The notes beneath the pieces are model-generated. The model had not been told where the DNA came from. It worked only from the letters and a program-made list of their open reading frames with translations, and ran no database searches. Shown piece by piece: positions 1-5,335 of a stretch of DNA of 7,471 nucleotides. Numbering within the stretch: position 1 is the first letter of the stretch; every line of letters starts with the position of its first letter. The translations under genes and the position numbers were made by a program. The DNA is taken from contig JANPIC010000046.1 of the NCBI GenBank assembly GCA_031424795.1, positions 1 to 7,471 of the forward strand, read 5' to 3'. This DNA comes from Aalborgiella sp031424795 (lineage in GTDB: Bacteria; Pseudomonadota; Gammaproteobacteria; Burkholderiales; Burkholderiaceae_C).

Positions 1-21
1 TGACGAAAAAGTAGTGGTCAT
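1..21 (-). CDS. possible first seven codons of a leftward gene running off the window
   Basis: On the minus strand an ATG at 21-19 opens a frame that reads MTTTFSS and reaches the window edge without a stop. A TATACT -10-like box lies at 35-30, so transcription could begin at or within a few bases of this ATG, giving a leaderless message. There is no Shine-Dalgarno sequence. The palindromic operator at 37-56 lies just upstream, as is usual for a TetR-type repressor or the gene it controls. Seven codons cannot identify a product, and the true start could lie further left. Confidence 0.2.
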
Positions 22-74
22 GTGGATTAAGTATAAATTACCGACCGGTCGGTAATGTTTAATATAATCCACAT
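20..74. promoter_or_regulatory. nested palindromic operator/promoter region (TetR-type candidate)
   Basis: Positions 37-56 are a perfect 20-bp palindrome, ATTACCGACC followed by its reverse complement. It sits inside a second perfect inverted repeat, ATGTGGATTA at 20-29 and TAATCCACAT at 65-74. The two share nearly the same centre (46.5 and 47). A minus-strand -10-like TATACT (35-30) and a plus-strand TATAAT (63-68) flank the core on either side. The GACCGGTC-centred core resembles operators of TetR/AcrR-family repressors; that is from memory of the family, not a database match. No plus-strand gene follows (the next gene ends at 122, pointing left), so the likely target is a leftward gene outside the window. 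Confidence 0.6.
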
Positions 75-103
75 CATGCACTGCCGTCAACAGGGCAATT
101 ACC

Positions 104-119
104 AGCCTATATTCAGGCT
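104..119. terminator. weak hairpin just past the hydrolase stop
   Basis: AGCCT (104-108) pairs with AGGCT (115-119) around a 6-base loop. The stem is only 5 bp. On the minus strand, downstream of the hydrolase stop codon (124-122), no T-run follows it; on the plus strand TTTCT follows. It is at best a weak terminator or an RNA 3'-end stabiliser. Confidence 0.2.
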
Positions 120-121
120 TT

Positions 122-1015
122 CTAATCCAAGAAAGCCAACGATTCCTGCATCACCCGCTTGCTAAACGCCATGCTGACATGGCCTTGCGCCGTCACCAGT
201 CGATTGTCTGCGCCTGGCAGCATGGCTGTAGATGTGGGTACGACGATGTTGTCGCAATTGCTGTACCAGCAGGTGAACTTGGTGTAACGGCCAACCGGTT
301 CGTCTTTGGCTAACTGCTGTGTCCAAGCCCCCAAACGTTGCATTTGGTGGGTATTGATGAAGGGCAAAAGCGCTTTTTTGGTCGACAAAGCTGTTCCAAA
401 GTGGGGCGTGCCAATGGTGACAACGCGTTTGATGCGGTTATCGTTAGCGGCGTTTGAGCGTAACCAAGCCCGCGCCGCCAAACCACCCATGCTGTGGCAA
501 ATCAGGATGGGCGCTTGTCCGGTGGCTTGGGTGACTTTAGCGACAGCCGCTTCAACGATGGGGGCGTAGTCGTCAATCGAGCCGAAAGCGGACTCTAGCG
601 TGACAGAGGCAAAAGCACGGTTTTGCGTTCGCAACTGTTGCATCCACGGCGACCAAAAAGCGCGGTTGCAGAAAAAGCCGTGGATAAACACCACGCCGGC
701 TTTGTCAGAAGGCTGCAAAAAGTCTGAAATAGCCTGCGTCCGAAACGGTTGTCGCCATAAAAACACGCTTGGTGCTGTAGAAGCTTCTCGCAGGCAAGCT
801 TGTATGAGTGCTCCAAATGATGCGCGGCGCTGTGGATCATTGCGATTCAAGTAGTGAATTACTATAAATAGTATAGCTATATAAGCAATATATACGCCGG
901 CTAGAGCCAAAAAACCTATGTAAATACGCGAATAATCGGGTGAAACGTGCCAAATCCAAGCCCCCAAGCCCGCTAAAAGTAAAAAAACCACGGTTTGCTG
1001 AATTCTTGCAATCAT
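122..1015 (-). CDS. membrane-anchored alpha/beta hydrolase (lipase/esterase-like)
   Basis: This 297-residue protein has two N-terminal hydrophobic segments (about residues 7-24 and 32-54) followed by an alpha/beta-hydrolase domain from about residue 105. HGFF at 112-115 fits the oxyanion-hole loop. CHSMGG at 173-178 is the nucleophile elbow with Ser175, and Cys replaces the usual first glycine of GxSxG. Asp255 (in SNCDNIVVP) and His279 (in GHVSMAF) complete a plausible Ser-Asp-His triad. The fold suggests an esterase, lipase or acyltransferase acting at the inner membrane; the substrate is unknown. The ATG at 1015 is chosen because it opens the first hydrophobic segment. It is divergent from tldD with a 33-bp gap, so each promoter must overlap the other gene's 5' end. 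Residues 36-52 are encoded by a repeat copy and are rich in rare-looking ATA, CTA and GTA codons. Confidence 0.85.
   Translation of the reverse strand: MIARIQQTVVFLLLAGLGAWIWHVSPDYSRIYIGFLALAGVYIAYIAILFIVIHYLNRNDPQRRASFGALIQACLREASTAPSVFLWRQPFRTQAISDFLQPSDKAGVVFIHGFFCNRAFWSPWMQQLRTQNRAFASVTLESAFGSIDDYAPIVEAAVAKVTQATGQAPILICHSMGGLAARAWLRSNAANDNRIKRVVTIGTPHFGTALSTKKALLPFINTHQMQRLGAWTQQLAKDEPVGRYTKFTCWYSNCDNIVVPTSTAMLPGADNRLVTAQGHVSMAFSKRVMQESLAFLD
860..909. repeat. dispersed AT-rich repeat, copy A, inside the hydrolase gene
   Basis: This 50-bp stretch aligns without gaps to 6399-6448 in the same orientation. I count 38/50 identities overall and 22/25 in the right half (885-909 against 6424-6448), which includes the shared core TACGCCGGCTA. 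The left end holds its own small inverted repeat, TACTAT-AA-ATAGTA (860-873), matching in position the TGCTAT/ATAGCA hairpin of copy B. On the minus strand it is translated in frame as residues 36-52 of the hydrolase, the bulk of membrane segment 2. It resembles short intergenic repeats I associate with Comamonadaceae chromosomes; that attribution is from memory. Confidence 0.65.
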
Positions 1016-1036
1016 GCGGGTATTTTGCCTGATGCC

Positions 1037-1042
1037 TACAAT
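1037..1042 (+). promoter_or_regulatory. candidate -10 box for tldD
   Basis: TACAAT lies six bases before the ATG at 1049, so a start site at the normal distance from a -10 would fall at or next to the A of the start codon. No convincing -35 is found at 16-18 bp spacing. The site either marks a leaderless tldD message or is a chance match, with the true promoter inside the hydrolase 5' end. Confidence 0.3.
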
Positions 1043-1048
1043 GGGGGT

Positions 1049-2605
1049 ATGACATTCAACGCACTTTCACTCAGCCCAACCACTTCCTCCAAGCTCAGCG
1101 CCGAGCAAACCCTGCTACAAACCAAGCGCCCCGCGCCACAAATCGAACCGACCGAACAGCGTATCGCGATAGCCAAAAAATTGCTGTTAACGCCGTTTGG
1201 CCTGACCGAATCGCACCTGGCGAAAGCTTTGAACGAGATCAAAGCGCACAAGGTGGACGACGCGGATTTATACTTCCAATACACCCGCTCGGAAGGCTGG
1301 AGCCTAGAAGAAGGCATCGTCAAAACCGGCAGCTTTAGCATCGACCAAGGCGTGGGCGTCCGTGCTGTGAGTGGCGAGAAGACGGCGTTTGCCTATTCTG
1401 ACGACATTTCCATGGCTTCCCTGCTGGATGCCGCCCGCACGGTGCGATCCATCACGGCTGCAGCCGGCAGTAAATCTGCCAAAGTTGCTGCCAAAAAAGT
1501 AGCGTTGAGCCGCTCGCTTTACCCAGATTTAGACCCCATTTCAACGCTGGACAGCACCGCCAAGGTGCATTTGCTGGAAAAAGTCGAAAAGCTCGCCCGC
1601 GCCAAAGACCCGCGTATCAAGCAGGTCATGGCTGGTTTGGCGAGTGAATATGACGTGGTGCTGGTGGCGCGTGCGAATGGCGTGTTGGCCGCCGATGTGC
1701 GCCCCTTGGTGCGGCTGAGCGTCACCGTCATTGCGGAACAAACTGTCAAAGGCCAGGTCAGACGCGAAACTGGCTCGGGCGGTGGCGGTGGCCGTTTGGG
1801 CATGGCCTACTTTGATGATGCGCTGATCGAAGACTACGTAGCCAGCGCGGTGAATGCCGCTTTGACCAATTTAGAGTCACGCCCTGCGCCTGCAGGCGTG
1901 ATGACCGTTGTTTTAGGCGCTGGCTGGCCTGGTATTCTGCTGCACGAGGCGATTGGTCATGGCTTGGAGGGCGATTTCAACCGCAAAGGCTCCAGCGCCT
2001 TCAGCGGCAAAATCGGCAAACGCGTCGCCGCCAAAGGCGTCACCGTGCTGGACGACGGCACCCTGCCGGACCGCCGTGGCTCGCTCAATGTGGACGACGA
2101 AGGCAACGCCACCCAGCGCAATGTGCTGATCGAAGACGGCATTTTGAAGGGTTACATCCAGGATTCCATGAACGCGCGCCTGATGGGAGTCAAACCCACG
2201 GGCAATGGCCGCCGCGAAAGCTACGCCCACGTGCCCATGCCGCGCATGACCAACACCTACATGCTGGGCGGCGACAAAGAGCCAGCCGAGATCATCGCCA
2301 GTATCAAAAAAGGGCTGTACGCCAGCAACTTTGGCGGTGGCCAGGTCGATATCACCTCGGGTAAGTTCGTGTTCTCAGCATCTGAGGCTTTTTGGGTTGA
2401 AAACGGCAAAATCCTTTACCCCGTCACTGGCGCAACGCTGATTGGCAGCGGCCCCGAGTGCCTGAAGCACGTCAGCATGATTGGCAACGACGTCAAGCTG
2501 GACAGTGGCGTCGGCACCTGCGGCAAAGAAGGCCAGAGCGTGCCGGTGGGTGTGGGGCAACCGACCTTGCGGATAGATGGCTTAACCGTGGGTGGGACGG
2601 CTTAA
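1049..2605 (+). CDS. tldD: zinc metalloprotease TldD
   Basis: The 518-residue product is the TldD subunit of the TldD/TldE (PmbA) cytosolic metalloprotease, which in E. coli processes the microcin B17 leader and degrades unfolded peptides such as CcdA. The zinc-binding HExxxH motif reads HEAIGH at residues 299-304, followed by GLEGDFNRKGSSAFSGKIG. The conserved GTCGKEGQ near the C terminus supplies Cys491, the expected third zinc ligand. The N-terminal TldD/PmbA domain includes DADLYFQYTRSEGWSLEEG (about residues 71-89) and the SIDQGVGVRAV strand. The frame is open from a TTG at 995, but that start would overlap the divergent hydrolase, so the ATG at 1049 is preferred; it gives an N-terminal tail about 40 residues longer than the conserved part. 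TldE, the usual partner, is not in the window. An ATG at 1041 in another frame makes only MGV and stops. Confidence 0.95.
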   Translation: MTFNALSLSPTTSSKLSAEQTLLQTKRPAPQIEPTEQRIAIAKKLLLTPFGLTESHLAKALNEIKAHKVDDADLYFQYTRSEGWSLEEGIVKTGSFSIDQGVGVRAVSGEKTAFAYSDDISMASLLDAARTVRSITAAAGSKSAKVAAKKVALSRSLYPDLDPISTLDSTAKVHLLEKVEKLARAKDPRIKQVMAGLASEYDVVLVARANGVLAADVRPLVRLSVTVIAEQTVKGQVRRETGSGGGGGRLGMAYFDDALIEDYVASAVNAALTNLESRPAPAGVMTVVLGAGWPGILLHEAIGHGLEGDFNRKGSSAFSGKIGKRVAAKGVTVLDDGTLPDRRGSLNVDDEGNATQRNVLIEDGILKGYIQDSMNARLMGVKPTGNGRRESYAHVPMPRMTNTYMLGGDKEPAEIIASIKKGLYASNFGGGQVDITSGKFVFSASEAFWVENGKILYPVTGATLIGSGPECLKHVSMIGNDVKLDSGVGTCGKEGQSVPVGVGQPTLRIDGLTVGGTA

Positions 2606-2616
2606 AGGGTTTTGAA

Positions 2617-2642
2617 AATTCCCCTTCATTTGAAGGGGAATT
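2617..2642. terminator. bidirectional intrinsic terminator between tldD and argB
   Basis: The convergent stops of tldD (2605) and argB (2650) flank a perfect inverted repeat: AATTCCCCTTCA (2617-2628), TT, then TGAAGGGGAATT (2631-2642). As RNA this gives an approximately 11-bp stem with a 4-base loop. In the minus direction (argB) the stem ends in a short T-run, AATTTTC; in the plus direction the stem ends AATTAAC, a weaker U-tract. It should serve argB well and tldD reasonably. Confidence 0.85.
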
Positions 2643-2649
2643 AACTCAA

Positions 2650-3555
2650 TCAATGCGAGCGAATCATGGTCCCAAACGCCTGCTCGGTCAAAATTTCTAA
2701 GAGCATGGCGTGCGGCACGCGCCCGTCGATGATGTGAACGGCTTTCACACCGCTTTTCGCGGCGTCAATCGCGCCTGCGATTTTCGGAATCATACCGCCG
2801 CTGATGGTGCCGTCGGCAATCAAAGCGTCAATGTCTTTGATGCTCAATTCGGTGAGCAGGTTTTTCTCTTTGTCCAGCACGCCTGAGATATTCGTCAACA
2901 TCAAGAGCTTTTCAGCCTGCAACACGGTCGCCAGTTTGCTGGCAACCACGTCGGCGTTGATGTTGTAGCTTTCGTTGTGCAAGCCAAAGCCAATGGGGCT
3001 GACCACGGGGATGAAGGCATCGTCTTGCAAGGCTTTGACCACGCTGGGGTCTATCGACTCAATGTCGCCGACCTGGCCCACATCGTGTTCTTTGTTGGCG
3101 TCGTTCAGATCGATGAGTTTGAGTTTTTTCGCACGCATCAAGCCACCGTCACGCCCGGTCAAACCCACGGCCTTGCCGCCGGCTTGGTTGATGAGACCGA
3201 CAATGTCTTGCTGCACTTCGCCCGCCAGCACCCATTCCACCACTTCCATGGTTTCAGAGTCGGTCACACGCATGCCTTGGATGAATTCGCCTTTTTTACC
3301 CAGACGTTTCAAAGCGGCTTCAATTTGCGGCCCACCGCCGTGAACGACGACAGGATTGATGCCCACGAGTTTGAGCAACACCACATCTTCGGCAAAAGCC
3401 TGCTGCAAGGCCGGATCCGTCATCGCGTTACCACCGTACTTAATCACCATGGTTTTGCCATGGTATTTGCGTATATACGGTAGTGCTTGGGCGAGTATGT
3501 CGGCTTTTATTTCGGGACTGACGTTCGGCTTGCTTGCCTCTGGCTGCTCATTCAT
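2650..3555 (-). CDS. argB: acetylglutamate kinase
   Basis: This enzyme phosphorylates N-acetyl-L-glutamate with ATP, the second step of arginine synthesis, in the cytosol. The 301-residue protein carries the full amino-acid-kinase signature set: VIKYGGNAM with Lys39 (phosphate binding), VVVHGGGPQI (69-78), GLTGRDGG (131-138), YNINADVVASKLA (197-209, N-acetylglutamate site), ISGGMIPKI with Lys258, and a C-terminal HIIDGRVPHAMLLEIL block (274-289). About 30 residues precede the first kinase strand (KADILAQALPYIRKYHGK). In this family such an N-terminal helix marks the hexameric, arginine-inhibited type (as in Pseudomonas aeruginosa), so feedback inhibition is inferred. The ATG at 3555 has an AGGA ribosome site (3569-3566) 10 bases upstream. 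It stands alone here, without other arg genes. Confidence 0.97.
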   Translation of the reverse strand: MNEQPEASKPNVSPEIKADILAQALPYIRKYHGKTMVIKYGGNAMTDPALQQAFAEDVVLLKLVGINPVVVHGGGPQIEAALKRLGKKGEFIQGMRVTDSETMEVVEWVLAGEVQQDIVGLINQAGGKAVGLTGRDGGLMRAKKLKLIDLNDANKEHDVGQVGDIESIDPSVVKALQDDAFIPVVSPIGFGLHNESYNINADVVASKLATVLQAEKLLMLTNISGVLDKEKNLLTELSIKDIDALIADGTISGGMIPKIAGAIDAAKSGVKAVHIIDGRVPHAMLLEILTEQAFGTMIRSH

Positions 3556-3565
3556 CGACTAACGA

Positions 3566-3569
3566 TCCT
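3566..3569 (-). promoter_or_regulatory. ribosome binding site of argB
   Basis: AGGA on the minus strand lies 10 bases before the ATG at 3555. The spacing is slightly long but acceptable, and it supports that start over internal ones. Confidence 0.5.
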
Positions 3570-3613
3570 AAAAAGGGGTAAAACTCAAGAAATTAGACCA
3601 ACTAAACAGTGAC

Positions 3614-3967
3614 TTAAACGGCAAACTCAGATTTGTTTCGACCTTGCGCTTCCAAAGCTTTTAACCATTTTGGTGTCAAACCACGGCCGCTCCAAGCCTC
3701 GCCATTCGGGCCTTTGAACTTAGCTGCCACTGGCACGCCAGCTGCTTTAGATTTGCGAACTTTCGCCACTTTGCCCACTTTAGCTGGACGACCCGCTTTG
3801 CTTTTCTTCGCGCCGGCTTTGCCGCCCAAATCTTTCACGGTAATACCAAACGCAGCCATCTTGGCGCGAATATCAGCCACCGTGCTGGCGAATTCTTTTG
3901 ACTTTAATTCGGCAGCTTGCTTTTGCAATTTTTCGATTTGGCTTTGCAGGTCAATTAAGTTGCTCAT
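3614..3967 (-). CDS. H-NS family nucleoid-associated DNA-binding protein (short betaproteobacterial type)
   Basis: This 117-residue protein has an N-terminal alpha-helical oligomerisation region (1-47, LQSQIEKLQKQAAELKSK), a basic Lys/Ala-rich linker (about 49-80), and the H-NS C-terminal DNA-binding domain (about 83-105) with the diagnostic AWSGRGLTPKWL at 91-102. The linker contains KAGRPAK (57-63), an AT-hook-like Gly-Arg-Pro core, and repeated VGKVAKVRKSK, giving it a histone-H1-like character. Proteins of this family bind AT-rich DNA, bend or bridge it, and silence acquired genes. The ATG at 3967 has a modest AGAAAG site 7 bases upstream. The upstream 185 bp are extremely AT-rich, the kind of DNA such a protein binds, so autoregulation is a reasonable inference. 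Several paralogues per genome are usual in Burkholderiales. Confidence 0.92.
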   Translation of the reverse strand: MSNLIDLQSQIEKLQKQAAELKSKEFASTVADIRAKMAAFGITVKDLGGKAGAKKSKAGRPAKVGKVAKVRKSKAAGVPVAAKFKGPNGEAWSGRGLTPKWLKALEAQGRNKSEFAV

Positions 3968-4034
3968 AGGGGTGCTTTCTAAGTGATTAATGAAAGAGTA
4001 AGTAACAAAGTAATTCAGCGAGAACGGTTAATGT

Positions 4035-4061
4035 AGTATAAAAAATAGATACTGGTGTAAA
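4035..4061 (-). promoter_or_regulatory. candidate promoter of the hns-like gene
   Basis: Minus-strand TTTACA (4061-4056) and TATACT (4040-4035) are separated by 15 bases that include a six-base T-run. Both hexamers are near consensus, but the spacer is short. It would start transcription about 60 bases before the ATG at 3967. Confidence 0.4.
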
Positions 4062-4080
4062 TACTTCGTAAACTAACGGT

Positions 4081-4149
4081 ATTAATGCACGAATTAATCG
4101 TTCAAATTAATAAAGCTGGTCGATTTAAATGAATTTAAACTTATTTAAA
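4081..4149. repeat. periodic AT-rich blocks upstream of the hns-like gene
   Basis: TTTAAA occurs at 4124-4129, 4134-4139 and 4144-4149, an exact 10-bp period close to one helical turn. Next to it ATTAAT occurs at 4081-4086, 4093-4098 and 4106-4111 (12- and 13-bp steps), with a fourth copy at 3986-3991. The blocks lie between the stop of the GT4 gene and the candidate hns promoter. Phased AT elements can alter DNA curvature and are typical H-NS binding substrate. Function is inferred. Confidence 0.5.
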
Positions 4150-4152
4150 GCG

Positions 4153-5256
4153 TTATCGTCGCAACCATTTGGGTACTTTAAACCGCACCAGCATCATATA
4201 AGCCGTCACATAGGTCACGACAAATACAGCACAAAATGCCATCAATACCAAGGTGTTGTCCCAAAACAATATGGCGGGCGCCACGGTTAATAATGTGAAA
4301 CTCCATAACCACGGCGAAGTGCGGTTATTGCGCATCAGCATGCGGCGTGAAGCATCGTCATGAAACACGCCGCGCACCAAGCGACGATAAATCAATTGGT
4401 GAAAATGCAAAGCATCCGCTACACCGGGCGACACACCACGCGCTGTTTTGCGGTAGATAGAAAACAAAGTTTCCCACACCGGGTATATCAGCAACAACAT
4501 AGGAAACCACGGCGATACTGCTGCGTGGCGCTGCACCAGCACAATACTAGCCACCGCAATCACCACGCCCCACAAATAAGCACCGCCATCACCCGCAAAT
4601 ATCAAACCGCGCGGGTAATTCCATACTAAAAACCCGGCAGTTGCTGCAGCCAGACAAACAACAACTGCCGCCAATTGGCGATCTCCCAATTGCAACGCCA
4701 CGTGCGCAATCGCCAAACAAATCATCGCCGCCACCGTGCCTGCCAAACCGTTGTAGCCGTCAATAATATTAAAAGCATGCGGCAAACCACATATGGCAAA
4801 TACCGCCAAAGCAATACCCAGCCATGGCATGGCTAATAACCAATCGTCAACGATAGGAATACCCAAGCGTTGCAGGGAAATACCCAGCAAATAACAAGCC
4901 AGCGCTGCAGACAAAGCCGTCAAACCCAGCCTGTATAAAACAGACAGCCGCTGCGTTACATCTTCAAAAGCCCCACCCAATACTGCTGGCAAGGTCAGTA
5001 CAAACCAGGGCCAGGTTTGGCTCCAATTGCTTTGCACATTCAAATTAATCCCCAACATGCCAGACATGGCTGCCACCAGCCAGCCCGCAAACAAGCCCAG
5101 CATGATGGCCAAACCGCCCAAGCGCGGCACGCTACCCACGTGAAAGCGTTGCGGCTTGTTGGCATCGTAGTGTTTGGCGTGCTCACCCGCCCAGCGGATA
5201 AACAGCAAAGATGCCAAAAGCGCAAATGCCGCGCTGATCAAAGTTAAAGCTATCAA
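4153..5256 (-). CDS. polyprenyl-phosphate glycosyl-1-phosphate transferase, GT4 (WecA/MraY) family
   Basis: The 367-residue integral membrane protein has about 10-11 hydrophobic segments spread over its length. Proteins of this family move a sugar-1-phosphate (often GlcNAc-1-P) from a UDP-sugar to undecaprenyl phosphate, the first membrane step in building O-antigen, capsule or similar glycans. Visible motifs are DANKPQRFHVGSVPRLGGLA (31-50), AFEDVTQRLSV (96-106, the acidic Mg-binding loop), AFNIIDGYNGLAG (161-173), AGDGGAYLWG (221-230), and the HFHQLIYRRL loop (284-293, polyphosphate-binding His residues). It looks WecA-like rather than MraY, since no cell-wall genes surround it. The exact sugar cannot be told. 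It stands alone, outside any polysaccharide cluster. The start is a TTG at 5256 with GAGAG 7 bases upstream; an in-frame TAA at 5274-5272 excludes a longer start. Confidence 0.9.
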   Translation of the reverse strand: MIALTLISAAFALLASLLFIRWAGEHAKHYDANKPQRFHVGSVPRLGGLAIMLGLFAGWLVAAMSGMLGINLNVQSNWSQTWPWFVLTLPAVLGGAFEDVTQRLSVLYRLGLTALSAALACYLLGISLQRLGIPIVDDWLLAMPWLGIALAVFAICGLPHAFNIIDGYNGLAGTVAAMICLAIAHVALQLGDRQLAAVVVCLAAATAGFLVWNYPRGLIFAGDGGAYLWGVVIAVASIVLVQRHAAVSPWFPMLLLIYPVWETLFSIYRKTARGVSPGVADALHFHQLIYRRLVRGVFHDDASRRMLMRNNRTSPWLWSFTLLTVAPAILFWDNTLVLMAFCAVFVVTYVTAYMMLVRFKVPKWLRR

Positions 5257-5263
5257 AACTGTG

Positions 5264-5268
5264 CTCTC
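5264..5268 (-). promoter_or_regulatory. ribosome binding site fixing the TTG start of the GT4 gene
   Basis: Minus-strand GAGAG lies 7 bases before the TTG at 5256. The frame is closed by a TAA at 5274-5272 and holds no ATG or GTG between that stop and the TTG, so this site decides the start. Confidence 0.6.
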
Positions 5269-5311
5269 TTTTTATTTGTCACTGGAATATAGGCGCAGTG
5301 ATTAAATATAG

Positions 5312-5326
5312 GCTTAATTTATAAGC
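5312..5326 (-). terminator. weak hairpin downstream of lysR
   Basis: GCTTA (5312-5316) and TAAGC (5322-5326) can pair around a 5-base loop shortly after the lysR stop codon. On the minus strand it is followed by CTATATTTAATC rather than a clear T-run. It may be a weak terminator; read-through into the GT4 gene remains possible, since the gap is only 79 bp and no strong promoter was found in it. Confidence 0.2.
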
Positions 5327-5335
5327 TTCATTAAT

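Noticed and set aside
685..700. ACGCCGGCT match to the repeat core
   Set aside because: Only nine bases match, with no similarity on either side; it is ordinary hydrolase coding sequence (KAGVV).
995..1048. Longer tldD starting at TTG 995 or TTG 1025
   Set aside because: The 995 start would overlap the divergent hydrolase start, and the added residues look unlike TldD N termini; ATG 1049 is simpler, though TTG 1025 is not fully excluded.
1913..2230. Minus-strand open frame inside tldD
   Set aside because: It covers the conserved HEAIGH region of tldD; its Ala/Val-rich low-information sequence is typical of a GC-rich antisense shadow.
2977..3483. 168-codon open frame on the plus strand antisense to argB
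   Set aside because: It mirrors the codon structure of argB, has no ribosome site or recognisable domain, and argB is unambiguous on the other strand.
3805..3830. Second CGCCGGCTTTGCCGCC-like GC-rich patch in the hns-like gene as a repeat copy
   Set aside because: It encodes the Lys/Ala/Gly linker and lacks the AT-rich flanks of the repeat; similarity is limited to the GCCGGC core.
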